The notes below the pieces were generated by a model that saw only the letters and a list, made by a program, of their open reading frames with translations, made no database searches and was not told where the DNA came from. A stretch of 64,000 bases of DNA from Channallabes apus (taxonomy: Eukaryota; Chordata; Actinopteri; Siluriformes; Clariidae): NCBI GenBank assembly GCA_030522415.1, contig CM060125.1, positions 4,832,401 to 4,896,400 of the forward strand, given 5' to 3'. Position 1 is the first letter of the stretch; the number at the start of each line of letters is the position of its first letter. Made by a program: the position numbers and the translations under genes. Shown piece after piece: positions 1-13,321 of the stretch.

Positions 1-299
1 GATACCCAACAGCAATGTGAAAAATTGTCACATTGCCACAACCAATGTGGTGGAGAGCACGCCAAACACATGAAAGCTGTATTTGTATATCAGGGTTATT
101 CCAACAAATACTGATTTCTTAATATTATTTAGCCAAAGCATTCACGCAATTTGTTTACAAATTATTTGCATTTCCATTGCAGAAAATGAAAACTCCTTTC
201 TGATTCCTCATGCATGTTGTTTTAGTCAAGACCTTTATAATTACTCTACCATCATCACTCAGCGAAATCTGGCCCATAATCTGTTACCTACAGTACTAA
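1..299. other. unassigned flank
   Basis: AT-rich sequence with no gene or repeat that I recognise. It ends in TAA, which immediately precedes the first TACCCCTATCTCACC end. Confidence 0.5.
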
Positions 300-558
300 T
301 ACCCCTATCTCACCTACAGATGTCGCCATTAAAAACGCACGTTTCGAGAAAAGGGATCCCGTGACTTGCCGCGGCTTTGCGCGGCTGTGTGCGGCAAGCT
401 GTGAACATGCCCTTCATTACCTGTAGGGGGCAGTCGTGTTTCAGTCTGAAGTATTGTGTGTCTACTGAAGCCCGAAAATGTGTCCAAATTAAACTGCGCA
501 TGCGTGTTTGGAGACGCTGTGCCCGCGCTGTGGATCAGTCGGTTGGGAATCATCACGG

Positions 559-1369
559 ATGTACAACACGGCGTGGCTGCAGCTGGAGTTTGTCGTGTTC
601 GAGGTAAGTTTACCTTTCTGTTTTGGATGTGATTCTCGCTTTCATGACTCCCAATTAATGTTCATCTTAATCTCAGGACGTACAATTAGCAATTTCAGTT
701 TTTAATAGTGTGGAGATTCACAAAACACCGTTTTCGTGTAAAAACCTGAACCTACGGAGCCCCCCAGGGGTCCTGTGGTAAATAAATAAATAAATAAAAT
801 AATAACGAACCGAGCGCGCGGATTAATAAACCGAGATGTGTATTTCTTACCCCCACACCTCGTGAAAACGGCGTGTTCAGACAAAGGCTCGCTAGTTAGA
901 TGCCATTTCTGAACAAACTGAGTCGTGTGTGTTAAAGCATTAAATGGTAAAAGAGCACTAGCAATAAACGTTTTTTTCTGAATCCGAATTTTATTAATAA
1001 GTTACAAGTTAAATTTCAACTGTAAAGAACCTGTACATATGTTTATACAGTATTGACAGCAGCTCTAATTTGTCTAAATCGCATTGCAGACAAGAAAAAG
1101 AAGTCGAGTCATCCTGTGACCCTGCATGCTTAATCTTTACACACATGATTCTCGCTTCTCACTTTTTCCTTAATCTGCGGTTCGGTTCTGGTTTCGGTCT
1201 GTTCTCATGAGTTGTGAAGCGAGAGGAACAAAGTATAAATATTGTTCATTTGCTAAATTAAGTATCATGAATTTTAATTGAATATCTATCTCTATTTTTT
1301 TCACAGCAGTTTGTGACTGAAAGTGTGTCTGCATCTGACTTCAGGAGTTTCCTGACCAACCGGATCTAA
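559..1369 (+). CDS. speculative two-exon mini-ORF (35 aa)
   Basis: I do not recognise this sequence. An ATG at 559 opens 15 codons ending at a consensus donor (gag|gtaagt at 603/604). At 1306 a pyrimidine-rich acceptor (ttttttcacag) is followed by 20 codons and TAA at 1367-1369. The two pieces join in frame to give 35 residues containing AWLQLEFVVFEQF across the junction. Polyadenylation-like AATAAA motifs follow near 1563-1578. It sits inside the Harbinger-bracketed region, so it could be the tail of a captured gene whose earlier exons are lost. Chance is a serious alternative because the exons are short. Confidence 0.18.
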
Positions 1370-2535
1370 CGGTCATATTTAAAAATCATAACGTACAAAA
1401 CGTTTCTGTTAGTGTTTAATTTTGTTTCAATGATTAATACTTATTTGTGGTGTTTTATGTTGTGTACATCTTTTCAAATTGAGACCTCATTTGTAAGTTA
1501 CTGTTTTCTCGTTTTTCTATAAATTAATCAAATGTTTGCTTGTTATTAAATGTATTTTTTATAATAAAAAAAAATAAACGAATCTGTGTTTTATTATTAG
1601 CTGAGAGTGTGGTTTATTTATTTATCATATTTGGTCATTGTAACATGCATTAGGGAGCATTATCTCTGCGAAGTGTGTCTGCTATCAGGGAATTAATTAC
1701 CTTTACTTGGCTATTTTAAATAAATCTAATTTGTGCATTAAATATAATTATGTAACTTTTACTTGATGTCTTTGATTGTTAATTTAATTAAGTAGATTTT
1801 ACCTGACAATTACGGGTGAGTTTTACTTAATATTATATAATATAATATAATAAAATAAATAAATAATATAATAAAATCTATGTGTGTAAATAGATGTTAA
1901 GAGGATTTTATCAAGTGAATCTTAGTAGTTCTTTTTTTTCAGTGCATGGGTGAACACGATGATTTAAGAATTTAATTAATGTGTGTGTTTACCGTATAAA
2001 CTTTTTTCTATGTACAGGTACAATCAGAAAAATGTAACCAGAAAACAGCATATAACTTTAAACTTACATTGATTAGCAATATAAACAACACACCTACAGT
2101 ATGAGGCTGGACAATGGAATAAACTGTGTGGGTGCCAATAATATTAAATATTTATCTGTTGATTCTTTGATAATACTGCTGCTTTTTGTTGGAAACTGGC
2201 AGACATAAAAAATATGAAAAATACTTTAAATAAATATTAAGGGGACGATGGGCTAAAGCACCCCTAAAAATGGCCTAGCGATGGCCGTGCATATATAATG
2301 AAAATATTATGTGTAAAGAAAATATAATTTATATATTCGTGTTTAATTACAAAAAACATTTTAATGGTTAGTGATTGTTGCAGACATTCACATTATTTTT
2401 TGGGGAAGAGCTTGGCTTGTACAGGCTACTATACGCTCATCAGCAGTCGGCGCCCCGCTGTAACCAGAAGATCAAAGGAGCAGTTATCGGCTGACACGTA
2501 GCCTTCTGAGTTTGGAGACCCACAGAACCCCCACT
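1370..2535. other. AT-rich stretch without genes
   Basis: Very AT-rich DNA with short TATAA-type runs near 1830-1880. No open frame or repeat family is recognisable. Confidence 0.5.
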
Positions 2536-3150
<615 letters not shown>

Positions 3151-3203
3151 AACTGAGCGCGCTTTCACGTTGTATATACTGTAAAGACACACACACACAC
3201 ACA

Positions 3204-3560
3204 TACAGGCACGTGCAGAGGGGGGAGGGCGGCGGGCGCTTGAGCACCCGCCCCTTGCCTCCAGGATGCCTCAATCATGGGCGTAAATTTCATTTAACAG
3301 TAGGGGGGGACAATAAATATAAAATTTCTCATGAGCAATTTTTGAAGGGGACACATATAATACAGTCAAATTGTACTTATAAAGATACAGTATGTCCCCA
3401 CAGTGAAATACTTTGCTTCTATCATTATTATTGTAGCACGGAGACTGCACCATTATGGTTATTTTCAAAGTTTTTCTCAGGTAGAATGACAAAGCAGATT
3501 TTTCAAAAACTATTTATTGCATTGTTTATGTTGTCAAGTACAATAAAATGTAAACATGAG
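3204..3560 (+). repeat. possible hAT-type fragment
   Basis: CAGGCACGTGCAGAGGGG at about 3206 resembles hAT terminal repeats, and the following GGGGGGACAATAAATAT stretch resembles fish non-autonomous hAT interiors. The matching right end and an 8-bp duplication were not found, so this is only a suggestion. Confidence 0.25.
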
Positions 3561-4094
3561 ATCTAAACTAAAAACTGTGCTGCCTGTGCTGGTGCTGGCA
3601 ATATCATCTCTTTGTTCTGCTGTTTCCGGCTCCCTCCCTGGTCCTGAATCTGCCCCGTCCTCTACTCTCACTGTCTCAGAACAGACTGACTCCTGAAGCA
3701 GAACAAAATGCAGGAATACTCATAATAACTAACTTGTTTACATTACACTTGCTAAATTGAAAGATCATACTGTAAATTGGTGAGCCTATTACTTTCTACT
3801 GAACAGCCACAACTCCGAAAACATTAAAGAAATTGTTCACCCCCCAAAAATTGTAAAAAATCTGTCATTATCCCTTCAATAAAAGTACCACACTTACCCA
3901 ACACTGTACATCTGATTGACCCTGGTCTACCTGTCCCTCAATCATTTCTGTCTCCTGTGCCTGTGATTGATATTGTGACATTAGTATTTTCATAAGCACC
4001 CATTCTTAAAGCCAAATTTCCTTAATATGTGAACTTGTTGTACTTACTTGGCGTTTAAGTCACTGAAAAATTATCTTATGTCCATTTATCTAGG

Positions 4095-4170
4095 GCACTG
4101 CAAGGCAAGTTTATTTATACTGTAGCACATTTCATACACAATGGTCATTCAAATTGCTTTACATAAAGAA
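4095..4170 (-). repeat. L2-clade LINE 3' tail fragment
   Basis: Read on the minus strand, this contains the GAAATGTGCTA...ATAAATAAACTTG tail seen at the 3' end of many fish L2-clade LINEs and the SINEs they mobilise. Only the tail is present. Confidence 0.5.
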
Positions 4171-4437
4171 AGTAAAACTATCAAAAAATAATCACAACAA
4201 TAAAAACAAGGAATAAAAAAAGGTTCAAAATTGTATTTAAAATTAATTAAGACACTTAGAACAGAATTGATATTGATTATACAAAAATATACAGTTCGGA
4301 CTAGGCACAGTGCTCATTTAGTAAATGTACAGCTAAACAATATGCTAATTGTGGCCGTTAATGTTAAGTTAACATTATGCCAAGTCGTCACAAATAAAAC
4401 ACTGCATGGGAAACGGCGTTTGTCGTGTTAGTTGCAG

Positions 4438-5259
4438 TGCACTTTTTTCAGCGGATTTTTCCGCTACCGCGGATCAGTTTATCAACTTGTAATATATAAA
4501 TTTTAGGAATATATTAACATTTGCAGACATCATTATATGTTGAATGGAACTTGTAAGCCTTTGAATGGTGTTAAAAATACTTGCAAAACAAGTATTGCAG
4601 CCATACATTGGAGGGAACTTCTGAGGTGGTCAGTGATTGATGGCACGGTCGGTCGGAGGGGGTTGTGATCACACCTATAGATCTTTTGTTCTAGGCTATC
4701 GGTCAAATATCTCTCCACTTGGAAGCAAAAACATGCAAGGGATTTCAGCATCTCGACGCACATACTAAGCTGTTTATAAAGTAGACACTGTTTGTTTTTT
4801 CATTTTGTAATCTTTCCCGTGTTTACCGTGTACTGTACAATGTATATTCATTTTTTAATGAATTACTGTTACCGTTACCAGAAATGACTTTTCTGTTTTT
4901 TGTGTGTGCTAAACTAAACTTCAGGGTCAAAGTAATAGCGATTTTATTTGAAAAGTATTATATATTTACAATGCTGATAAGTTCAAGCTTAGATTCATAT
5001 ATAAACTGCTTCTAGGTCTTTCCACCCCGTGACCGCTGAAATCCGACAGACGCAGGGCTCAAGGGAGGTGTGTCTGTGTGTGTGTGTATGCGCGTGTGCA
5101 TGTGTGTGTGTGCGCGTGCACTTCAGCCTGTCCTTTTTTCAGCGGATTTTTCCGCTACCGCAGATCAGTTTATCAACTTGTAATATATACATTTAAGGAA
5201 TATATTAACATATGCAGACATTTAAGGGTGCGCTGCCCTCTCTTGCCCCTACGTAGAGC

Positions 5260-5329
<70 letters not shown>

Positions 5330-5950
5330 TATATAAATACACATTTGGAATCTGCATCTACATTTTCTGTTACAAGTATAGAATTAGGTTCAGCTGAGAC
5401 TCATGATCAATGGTGTTAGGGTACTTATGTAGTGATAATTAGTTTCAGCCAGATCATTAAAACTAACAATGGACTATGACACTCTTGAGAGGGGATATGA
5501 AGGTGTTATTCATTTATTTATTCTCTACAAGGGTGCGAACTACAGTACAGACCAAACTATAACTTTCTCTTATACTACTATAAAAATTCTAGATATAAAC
5601 AAACAAAATACAGCTTTTTTTCCTCAGAGGTAAACGGAAAAGTGAAGTTGTTCAGCTGTTTACTGTCACTGCAGCTTCTTCAAAGTCTTCCCACTCCGTG
5701 ACCACTGAAATCCGACACGACACCACGTTAGGCTACGTCTTGACTCATTTGTATACCGACGGTGATTGGATGTTTCCCGAGGGCTCAGGGGAGTGTGTGT
5801 GTCTGTGTGTGTGTGTGTCTATGTGTGTGCGTGCGTGCGCGCGCGTACTTCTTCTACTGTTATAAAAACTCTAAATATAAACAAACTAAATACAGCTTTT
5901 TTTTCAGAGGTAAACGGAAAAGTGAAGATGTTCAGTGTCACTATGCAGAT
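4438..5950. repeat. mosaic of duplicated blocks
   Basis: Three blocks occur twice each within 1.5 kb. The first, around GCGGATTTTTCCGCTACCGC, lies at 4441-4530 and 5128-5222. The second, around CCGTGACC(A/G)CTGAAATCCGACA, lies at about 4990-5075 and 5680-5815 and runs into TG repeats. The third, around AGAGGTAAACGGAAAAGTGAAG, lies at about 5560-5660 and 5846-5945. GCGGA-TTTT-TCCGC is itself a perfect hairpin. The order suggests local duplication or repeated insertion of one mobile family. Confidence 0.6.
5258..5330. repeat. (CA)n(TATC)n microsatellite
   Basis: A CA run of about 36 bp is followed by CTAT tetranucleotides to about 5330. Confidence 0.95.
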
Positions 5951-6159
5951 GTTACACTCAGTGGAGTTACCGAAATCATTGGTTTAGTCCTCATTGAGTT
6001 GCCACACATCATTTCCACATTTCACTCTCTTTTATTACTCTTATGTGAGCATAAACAGTGAAACATTCCACAGGTTTATAATACACCGCGGCCAAGTGAA
6101 CCACGTTCCCGTCGAACGAAACGAGGCATAATCGTGGTGTTTGCTTCGGTTATGACACA

Positions 6160-6440
6160 CCATAGTTTATTACCTGCTGTGGTAGATCTGAATATTTATT
6201 CAAACACAATAATAAAGCTTTATATCCTCAGGAGGGCTCAGTACATTGTTTTAGCGATGTTTTCACGGAAGCGAGTTCAGAACTAATCTAAAAAAAAAAA
6301 AAAAACATCCGAAGCTTCAAATAGAATGAACGAACTAATGAATTTTCTTAAAACGTTAGAAAATTAAGTAGAGCTAAATCCCTAAATCTCCTTATAAAAT
6401 ATCGCTGATTATCAATGCGAGAATGAATGGCGAATTGTCA
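6160..6440 (+). repeat. dispersed repeat, copy 1
   Basis: This matches 32520-32870 closely over about 250 bp, including ATAAAGCTTTATATCCTCAG and CTAATGAATTTTCTTAAAAC. The family is not recognised and no ends or coding potential are visible. Its 5' neighbour GGAAAAGTGAAG also occurs in the duplicated blocks at 5.6-5.9 kb, so those blocks and this repeat may be parts of one element. Confidence 0.6.
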
Positions 6441-7337
6441 TATGGCGAGGGATAGGCTTCAGTGAAATTGATATAATTGATATACTGTATATGTAATTGA
6501 TATACTGTATATACAGATGTGTGTGTGTCATTTTAATTCAAATGAACATTTTAATGCTTTCTGATACACTTATCAACTTATCTACATACACTTATCAACA
6601 CAAACTCTCCGTGCACGCACACACAATCTCTAAAAAATTAATATTAATAACATACATATACAAATAAACAAATGTACGTGTAATAAAAGTAGTCGTGATG
6701 TCAGTACTCGCCCAGCAAACCAGCCTTTTGCAGCGGCTTAAAACGTATGAATTATCTTCAAATATACAAAAAAAAGCGAAAAGACACTCGATTATTTTGC
6801 ATAGGTTATTTGTTTAATTCCAAAAGTTCGTAAAAACACTTTAAATCGAGAGAAAATCTGTTAAAATCCTCGTTCGCCTTCTCAGCGTTAGGTAGCGAGT
6901 GACGTCATGATTTGAATCTGCGCGCCACCGGGGAAACATAGGGAAACTGACTTTCCCGGACCACCGGCTTTTAGATAAAGTCCTTCTATGCACCATCTGG
7001 CAGATATTCAGTGAAGCACAACACATTCATTTTAAATTCCCGAATGTTGCCTCCGGCAAGTCGCGGCACGCCGCGCACTAAATTGCGGCCTCTCGCGGGA
7101 AAACACGCGCAGTCTTAAAGGCGACATCTGTACATAGTTTTGTGCGGTGGCCGTAAGTACGGTTTATTCGCGAGTTTTGGCGCTGTGATTATATTTCCAT
7201 CTTTCCATGAATCAGTCCTCGCGGAAGCTTCCGGACCTTGCAGAACATCGCGGAACGTCGATAGGTGAGATAGGGGTATAACAGCAGGAATAACTGAGGG
7301 GGGCAGGTTATCGGGGGCGGAATCACTGCTGTCTGGC

Positions 7338-7492
7338 TCACGGATTACATAAATTGTGTGAACAACGGATTACATTTTTAAAAATATGACTAAATAACTG
7401 AGTACTTAGAGTACTGTACAGTAAATGGCGGACCTGACGCGTTAGATAACTCATTACATCAAAAAAGTAATCCAAGTACACCCAACACTGAA
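7338..7492 (-). repeat. fragment of a CAGTGTTGGG-ended repeat
   Basis: The minus strand begins CAGTGTTGGGTGTACTTGG and contains GATTACTTTTTTGATGTAAT, as in common fish non-autonomous DNA elements. The opposite end is missing. Confidence 0.35.
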
Positions 7493-7520
7493 TATATACA
7501 ATATATAATAACCATATATA

Positions 7521-9004
7521 CACTGCGTTCCAAAGTATTATGCAAATGATATCTTTCTCTGATTTTCATAATTAGTAAATGCAAATGACAGTCAGTATAA
7601 TTTTCTAGTCATCAACTATTAGGGTATAATTAGAATTTTATTGAACAAACCTTCTAATGATAATATTTATTTTAAAAATAAAAAAGTTTCAAATTATTAC
7701 GCACAACAGAGTTAAAACATTTTATAAGTTGTAAAGAACTGAAAATAGGCTTTTGTTGAATTTGCAGCATTAGTTGGTCATATTTACTGAAATCTAAAGC
7801 TATTTCAATCAAAAACATCCTAACAGAGCATGTTACATCTTAACATAGGACTCCTTCTTTGATATCACCTTCAAAATTCTTGCATCCATTGAACTTGTGA
7901 GTTTTTGGACAGTTTCTGCTTGAATTTCTTTGCAAAATGTCAGAATAGCCTCCCAGAGCTGCTGTTTTGAATCAAACTGCCTCCCATGCTCATAGATCTT
8001 TTGAGGATTCTCCAAAGGTTCTCAATGAGTTTGAGGGGAGGATGGTGGCCACACCATGAGTTTCTCATCTTTTATGCAGCCAATGACACAGAGGTATTCT
8101 TTGCAGCATGAGATGGTGCATTGTCGTGCATGAAGATGATTTTGCTAAGGAAGGCACAGATCTTCTTTTTGTACCATGGAAGAAAGTGGTCAGTCAATAT
8201 ACTTTGCAGGAGTCATTTTCACACATTCAGGGACCCTAAAGCGGCCTACCAGCTCTCTCCCCATGATTCTGGCCCAAAACATGACTCCGGCACCTCCTTG
8301 TTAACGTCGCAGCCTTGTTGGCCATCCACCAACCATCCACTACTCCATTCATCTGGACCATCCAGGGTTGCACGACACTCATCAGTAAACAAGACTGTTT
8401 GAAAATTAGTCTTCATGTATGCCTGGGCCCACTGCAACCGTTTCTGCTTGTGAGCATTGATTAGGGGCCGAATAGTAGGTTTATGCACAACTGCAAGCCT
8501 CTAAAGGATCCTACACCTTGAGGTTCGCGGGACTCCAGAGGCACCAGCAGCTTCAAATACCTGTTTGCTGCTTTGTAATGGCATTTCAGCAGCTGCTCTC
8601 TTAATCTGATGAATTTGTCTTGCAGAAACCTTCTTCATTCTGCCTTTATCTGCACGAACCTGTCTGTGCTCTGAATCAGCCACAAATGTCTTCACAGTAC
8701 GATGATCACGCTTAAGTTTTCATGAAATATCTAATGTTTTTATACCTTATCCAAGGTCCTTTTTCTTTCCCATATTGCTTGAAACCTGCGGCCTGCTTAA
8801 TAATGTGGAACAACCTTCTTCAGCACTTTTCCATTAATTGGGCTCATCTGGTAAACTAATTATCACACATGTCTGATATTCATTTCAATGATCCAAAGAG
8901 CCCTGAGACACAACACCATCCATGAGTTTAATTTAAAAACTAAACATTTAATGTTTATGACACTTACATCCAATTTGCATACAGTAATAATTTGGAACGC
9001 GGTG
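7521..9004 (-). mobile_element. Tc1/mariner element (decayed)
   Basis: The left end CACTGCGTTCCAAAGTATTA and the right end (on the minus strand CACCGCGTTCCAAATTATTA) are imperfect inverted repeats flanked by TA on both sides. Transposase fragments lie between them on the minus strand. Confidence 0.8.
7833..8700 (-). pseudogene. Tc1-like transposase remnant
   Basis: Minus-strand pieces translate as parts of a Tc1-type transposase: a basic N-terminal DNA-binding stretch (about 8695-8501) and a central piece (8488-8246) containing QTVLFTDECRATLDG, which carries the first catalytic aspartate. A C-terminal piece lies near 8015-7833. The pieces are separated by stops and frameshifts, so the gene cannot make protein. 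In life it would bind the terminal repeats in the nucleus and cut and paste the element at TA sites. Confidence 0.75.
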
Positions 9005-9236
9005 TACTATATGGACACTATATACGCAGACATTGACTGGTAAGAGGTACTGAGATCTTATAGTGTTAGGGTCACCATGATCTCCGAGTCACCATAAGGT
9101 ACAGATTATAACATAATGATCTTGAAGTCCCTACATAGTGTACTAGATGCTCAACAGAACAGCATTTAAAAAGGCTAGTTCAAAGCATTAAATTCTAACA
9201 ATAGTGAAGTGATATATTTTCGTGCACATTATAAAT

Positions 9237-9357
9237 GCAGTGGGTATAAAAAGTCTACACACCCCTGTTCAAATGCCAGGTTTAGGTAATGTAAACAAAT
9301 GAGACCAAGATAAATATTTTCAGGACTTTTTTCACCTTTAATGTGACTTATAGTATA
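9237..9357. repeat. Tc1-like terminal fragment
   Basis: GGGTATAAAAAGTCTACACA and the following TGAGACCAAGATAAATATTT resemble the ends of a fish Tc1-like family. The V-SINE at 9371-9686 interrupted it, and AACTGTACAACTT resumes after the SINE. Confidence 0.4.
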
Positions 9358-9370
9358 AACTGTACAACTT

Positions 9371-9686
9371 TCATTCATTCATCTTCTATACCGCTTAATC
9401 CTGTGTTCAGGGTCGCGGGAGCCTATCCCAGGAGACTTCGGGCACTAGGCGGGGTACACCCTAGACAGGGTGCCAATCCATCGCAGGGCACACACACATA
9501 CACACACTCACACACCCAATCACACACTACGGGCAATTTAGGAACGCCAATTATCCTAACCTGCATGTCTTTGGACTGTGGGAGGAAACCGGAGTACCCG
9601 GAGGAAACCCACCAAGCACGGGGAGAACATGCAAACTCCATGCACACAGAGACGGGGATCGAGCCTGGCCGGGGAATCGAACCCAG
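9371..9686 (-). mobile_element. V-SINE (Mermaid/DANA-like), 5'-truncated
   Basis: This minus-strand copy has the conserved V-SINE core (GGGTTTCCTCCGGGTACTCC, CAAAGACATGCAGGTTAGG) and an AATGAATG tail at the left. It is flanked by a perfect 13-bp duplication, AACTGTACAACTT, at 9358-9370 and 9687-9699. It lacks the first part of the tRNA-derived head, so reverse transcription stopped early. Confidence 0.92.
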
Positions 9687-9699
9687 AACTGTACAACTT

Positions 9700-10798
9700 A
9701 AAAAAAATAATAATAATAATAATGGATGCTGATCCTGACTCCTAACCCCCAAAAAAATCCAGGACACCAGTTTATGAAATTCTCAACCCAGTCTTTTTGG
9801 TACTCATGCGGAGATGACACGCGTATTCTTTATTTTGATGTTTGATGTGAATATAACCAAAGCCCTTGACCTGTGTATCTGTATGATTTCTATACATTGC
9901 ACTGCTGCCACATAACTGATTGAAAACTTCATGAATGAGCAGGTGTGCCGGTGTTCCTATTAAAGTGGGCAGTTAGTGTATACACTGTGTGTTTGTGTAC
10001 TGCAGCCAATTTGCAGCCAAGCAAAATGCCCTCGCCATCATTTGCAAGCCACTGTCAATCTGTTTAAACACCCGTCATGAAACAGATGACTAAGAAACAC
10101 TTCAGAAACAATGTCTGGGTGAGGTGGCCTTATGAAGCACAGTTCAGTGTGATTGACAGTGTTTTGATGTTGTTGTGTTTGGGTTCAGCTGGTGCTAAAA
10201 GACAATGATGATGCTCTGAGGACGCCTCAGGAATTGAGCTGGAAATGAAAATATAATGAGAATACGCTTGCTGATTTTTTTCATGTGCATGTTTGTCATG
10301 GTTGTTTGTATATCTGCACGCATGTGTGTGTGTGTGTGTGTGTGTGTGTTGCGGCTGGCAGTTTTCTTTCTCTCTGTCCCTAATCATGTATTCCCTGAGC
10401 TCGAGATTTCTTATCTAAACACAGCCAGGCTGAAACCCCTGACACGCTGACTCGCTCGGGCATGTTCCGAATTCAGATCCAACGCCGACAGCTTGTATTC
10501 AAACACACCCACGCCGGACGTCTGAAAGGTGCTGAACAACAACAAGCCGTGTTCGAAATCACTGGAGAGGAAGTCTGGATTCACTCGCACTGCTGAAGTG
10601 GTGTGGGTTCTCCAGAGAACCTTATTAAAAAGTGTACAACATTCCCACAAATTTAGAACCTGCATCAGTGCATTACTGTATAACATCCATGGGCTGTCTG
10701 TATCTATACACTGTTCACCTTTATACTACTGTATAGTTAATGGATTAGTATAATACTTGTTTTAAGACCAGAAATTAATTGGGTTAATTTAAAACAAA
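9700..10798. other. stretch without recognised genes
   Basis: Contains a short TAA-rich run, a (TG)n run at 10323-10349 and otherwise unassigned sequence. Confidence 0.5.
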
Positions 10799-11186
10799 GG
10801 GCGGCGCGGTGGTGTAGTGGTTAGCACTGTCACCTTGCACCTCCAGGGTCTGGGTTCGATTCCCCGGCCAGGCTCGATTCCCGTCTCTGTGTACATGGAG
10901 TTTGCATGTTCTCCAAGTGCTTGGTGGGTTTCCTCCGGGTACTCCGGTTTCCTCCCACAGTCCAAAGATATGCAGGTTAGGCTAATTGGTGTTCCTAAAT
11001 TGACCATAGTGTGTGATTGGGTGTGTGAGTGTGTGTATGTGTGTGTGCCCTGCGATGGATTGGCACTCTGTCCAGGGTGTACCCCGCCTAGTGCCCGAAG
11101 TCTCCTGGGATAGGCTCCAGGTCCCCCGCGACCCTGAACACAGGATTAAGCGGTATAGAGAATGAATGAATGAATGAATGAATGAA
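10799..11186 (+). mobile_element. full-length V-SINE (Mermaid/DANA-like)
   Basis: This is the best SINE copy in the window. A tRNA-derived head starts at 10799 with a box A-like TGTAGTGGTTAGC and a box B GGTTCGATTCC near 10854, the internal RNA polymerase III promoter. The V-SINE core follows, and the tail ends in GAATGAAT repeats. A perfect 14-bp duplication TAATTTAAAACAAA lies at 10785-10798 and 11187-11200. Such SINEs encode no protein and rely on a LINE reverse transcriptase. Confidence 0.95.
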
Positions 11187-11200
11187 TAATTTAAAACAAA

Positions 11201-11822
11201 ATGAAATAAAGCTAAATATGTAATTAATATATACAGAATATTTCAGAGCAGAGGAAAAGCCATATTGCTCTGAAATATCTACATTAACAGTATCACTTGA
11301 TTTGTATTGATACAGTACAATCTCTCATTTCTGGCATGTTAGAAGTTTCATTAGCATTTACTGTAACTGTGATCAAATATGGAAAACTGGTGCAACCAAG
11401 AAACAAAAGTTATAAATAAGCTATAGAAATGCACTGCTTGGCCAAAAAAGTTGACAGTTCATTAAAAATGTTATGTAGCTCTGAAATGTGGTGGCCAGTT
11501 CAAGTATGAAAAAAGATTCCTTATGCTTCCTTATCCTTATCCCATTTGAGTCCATTGGGATGCCGTGCCGTGCCGTGAATGGAAGAAAATTTACATTGAT
11601 ATCTTAAGTGGTCATTCAGTAAATTCAGTCCGCTTCATATTATTGACCCATAACGTCGCTGAGCCTAGACCTGACCATCTGCAGCAAACACAGATCATAC
11701 AGTAACACTGCCTCCAGAGGCACTAAGCACGCTGAGTGCATTATTTCATGCGATTATCCTGACGCAACTATCACTCTCAAATAGTTCACATGACCACATA
11801 ACCTTTTTTCCGTTGCTTCAAT
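11201..11822. other. stretch without genes
   Basis: AT-rich. CTGCTTGGCCAAAAAAG near 11440 resembles a Tc1/mariner end, but no partner end was seen. Confidence 0.4.
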
Positions 11823-11830
11823 GTCCAATG

Positions 11831-12114
11831 TAGAGACCTGCACTCCCGCGGGAGTACCGTGGGACCCATGGGAAACAGCGCACGGAGTGCGGCGCGGGAC
11901 AAAATTTGATGGGTGAATGCGGGCGCGGGCGGGAAGGTCCTCATGTATGTGCGGGATGCGGGAGAATAACATTAATCGCGGGACTCCCGCAAAATGGAAT
12001 TATCTTAAAATGTATTTATTTTTAAACAAATACTGTATTATTTATCTACTCAGTAGCGGTTCTATACTCAATTGCTCCCCCCCCCCACCCCCTTCCGTCC
12101 CGCGCAGGTCTCTA
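11831..12114. mobile_element. 284-bp hAT-type MITE
   Basis: Ends TAGAGACCTGC and GCAGGTCTCTA form an inverted repeat, flanked by the perfect 8-bp duplication GTCCAATG at 11823-11830 and 12115-12122. Eight bases is the hAT hallmark. The interior is GC-rich with CGGGCGCGGGCGGG runs and has no coding potential. Confidence 0.88.
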
Positions 12115-12122
12115 GTCCAATG

Positions 12123-13245
12123 TCCAATTGATATGCTCTCTAGAAAATTAAGGCCTTTTTTTACGTTTAGTCTCACTAACAAGTGGTTTTCTTATTGCCA
12201 CACAACTGTTTAGTCCCAATCCCGCGAGTTCTCAATGTGTGTGTAAGGAAATGCTCTTACATTGCCTATTAAACATACTGTAGCTGTGATTTCTACTGTC
12301 GATTTTGTTACGATGCAACTTCACCAAGTGTTCAATGCATCTCCAATCAATGTTTTCCGACCACATTTTCCCAGTGAAGTTGCTTTTTTTCAGTCATTTC
12401 TTTTCAGGTTTTAATAATGCTTTGAAGGGTTCTTAACCTACAGTAGTTCCAGTCATTACAAATCTCCATAGTTGTTGTCTTTGCTGAATGCAAGAAAACA
12501 AAAATGGGTCGGTACAGAAATTGCTTTTCATTTATTTATTTATTTATTTATTGTTGGGGGGGGATTTTTAGTGTATATGGAAGGGGGGGGGGGGGGGGGG
12601 TGGAGTGTATAAAAAGAAATGCCGATTAAAAGCAGAAATGCACCACTGCAGTCAGACTCAGAATCAGCGTAATCGTGAAATATACAGTAGATTGAGAAAA
12701 AAATGCAATGAAAATGAAAAATGCATTGTGCTATATATTTGCATCCACATTTTTATTCACCCTTTATAACAGCAAGTAAAATAAACAAAGAGAAATAATA
12801 CTGGTTGAAAAATCAATGTGAGGATCAGAATGATAAATGAAAAGGAAAGGTTCGCAGGAGATTCTACCTTCCTGACCACAAGAGCGCCTGAGAGAAAGGA
12901 CAAGCACAAAGGAAAAAAGTAAGTCGACTTCTTCTAATCCCCCTGGGTAGGGAGAAAAAAAATAAAATGATGAAAGTCTATCACATATGTCCTGAATGTG
13001 GGAATCACCCCGGTCTTTGCGTAGATGGGATTAAAGCCGAGCGGCTGAGCCGAGCCCCATGAGGGGATTACTAATGCAGTACTGCATCTCAGCTTCCCTG
13101 CAGCTCCATCAATAAAATTCATCACACTGACACACACAACATACTTCTCACCTGTCAAGCCACACAAACCTGAAACCCAGAGATTTGTGCTGTGATGATG
13201 ATGATGATTTACTGTACCATGAAGTTAATTATTTTTTACAACTGT

Positions 13246-13321
<76 letters not shown>

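Noticed and set aside
5762..6061. 99-residue open frame starting MIGCFPRAQGSVCVCV
   Set aside because: Starts at the edge of a TG repeat and runs through duplicated blocks whose other copies do not keep the frame.
10799..10875. tRNA gene
   Set aside because: Box A and box B are those of the V-SINE head; there is no complete cloverleaf and the sequence recurs in the other copies.
10789..11113. Repeated 'proteins' of 60-130 residues containing SLDCGRKPEYPEETHQA or AWWVSSGYSGFLPQSKD
   Set aside because: They recur at every V-SINE copy and on both strands; the SINE is non-coding and the frames are fortuitous.
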